Shown one piece after another: positions 5,461-5,709 of a stretch of DNA of 5,709 nucleotides. This stretch comes from an uncultured Pseudomonadales bacterium (GTDB taxonomy: Bacteria; Pseudomonadota; Gammaproteobacteria; Pseudomonadales; Pseudohongiellaceae), in assembly GCA_938082955.1 (NCBI GenBank), contig CALKDE010000419.1, positions 1-5,709 of the forward strand. The letters are read 5' to 3'. Under the pieces are notes generated by a model. That model saw only the letters and a list, made by a program, of their open reading frames with translations. It was not told the DNA's origin and searched no databases. A program made the position numbers and the translations under genes. Position 1 is the first letter of the stretch; the number at the start of each line of letters is the position of its first letter.

Positions 5461-5709
5461 CTAACGACGCAGCCGCTGCAGCTGTGACTGCTCGGCATCG
5501 AACACGCCCTTCTCAGTAATAATTTTTGTGACTAACCGCGCGGGCGTTACATCAAATCCAAAGTTGCTCACCGCTACGCCCTCAGGGCAGAGTCTAACCT
5601 TGCTTACTAGTCCATTTGCATCGATGCCTTTGAGGTGACTAACTTCTTCCACGTCGCGCTCTTCTATCGGGATCTCTTTGATGCCATCTGTCAGCGTAAA
5701 ATCGATACT
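5461..5709 (-). CDS. mtnA: S-methyl-5-thioribose-1-phosphate isomerase, C-terminal part
   Basis: Only the last 82 residues are in the window; the frame continues past the right edge. MtnA converts 5-methylthioribose-1-phosphate to 5-methylthioribulose-1-phosphate in methionine salvage, which recycles the by-product of polyamine and other SAM-dependent reactions. The visible part carries the family's C-terminal marks in order: SIDFTLTDG at the edge, IPIEERD, EEVSHLKG, CPEGVAVSN, FDVTPARLVT and ITEKGV. The usual NPAFD is NFGFD here, a small variation. A GTG within this stretch (5652) is internal and not a start, because conserved sequence continues upstream of it. It converges with the HIT gene, with 40 AT-rich bases between the two stop codons. 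Operon partners, if any, lie outside the window. Confidence 0.93.
   Translation of the reverse strand, partial: SIDFTLTDGIKEIPIEERDVEEVSHLKGIDANGLVSKVRLCPEGVAVSNFGFDVTPARLVTKIITEKGVFDAEQSQLQRLRR

Noticed and set aside
5461..5500. Intrinsic terminator at the end of mtnA
   Set aside because: A GCAG-CGG-CTGC stem exists, but it is short and eight bases away from a brief T run.

Overview
The window is about 5.7 kb of densely packed chromosomal DNA of roughly 50% GC. The gene types (SelD fused to a flavin oxidoreductase, MtnA, a plant/bacterial-type glutaminyl cyclase, a COG4324-type lipoprotein peptidase, YjbQ, a HinT-like protein) suggest a free-living Gram-negative pseudomonadote, most likely a gammaproteobacterium; the species cannot be fixed from the sequence alone. 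No mobile element, phage gene, CRISPR array, tRNA or rRNA was seen.

Layout from left to right: (1) the 3' part of a selenophosphate synthase gene fused to the tail of an FAD/NAD(P)-dependent oxidoreductase domain (+, open at the left edge); (2) a small VOC/glyoxalase-fold gene (-), convergent with it; (3) a 126-174 base divergent intergenic region; (4) an exported TPR-repeat protein (+); (5) a compact three-gene operon on the - strand, read right to left: exported glutaminyl-peptide cyclotransferase, YjbQ-family protein, lipoprotein zinc aminopeptidase; (6) a short divergent promoter region in which one TATA-like block appears to serve both directions; (7) a complete HinT-like HIT hydrolase (+); (8) the 3' end of mtnA (-, open at the right edge), convergent with the HIT gene.

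For four of the - strand genes, starts shorter than the longest possible reading frame are preferred, because good Shine-Dalgarno sequences and family lengths support them: VOC at 1802, aminopeptidase at 3773, yjbQ at 4196, and cyclotransferase at a TTG at 4998.

Most of the window is ordinary housekeeping and accessory metabolism. The most interesting part is the - strand operon. It places an enzyme that seals N-terminal glutamine as pyroglutamate beside a predicted outer-membrane-anchored aminopeptidase, and both secreted proteins with signal-peptidase-I-type signals in the window are predicted to begin with glutamine after cleavage, which makes them possible substrates of the cyclase. I do not see convincing evidence of a wholly new system.
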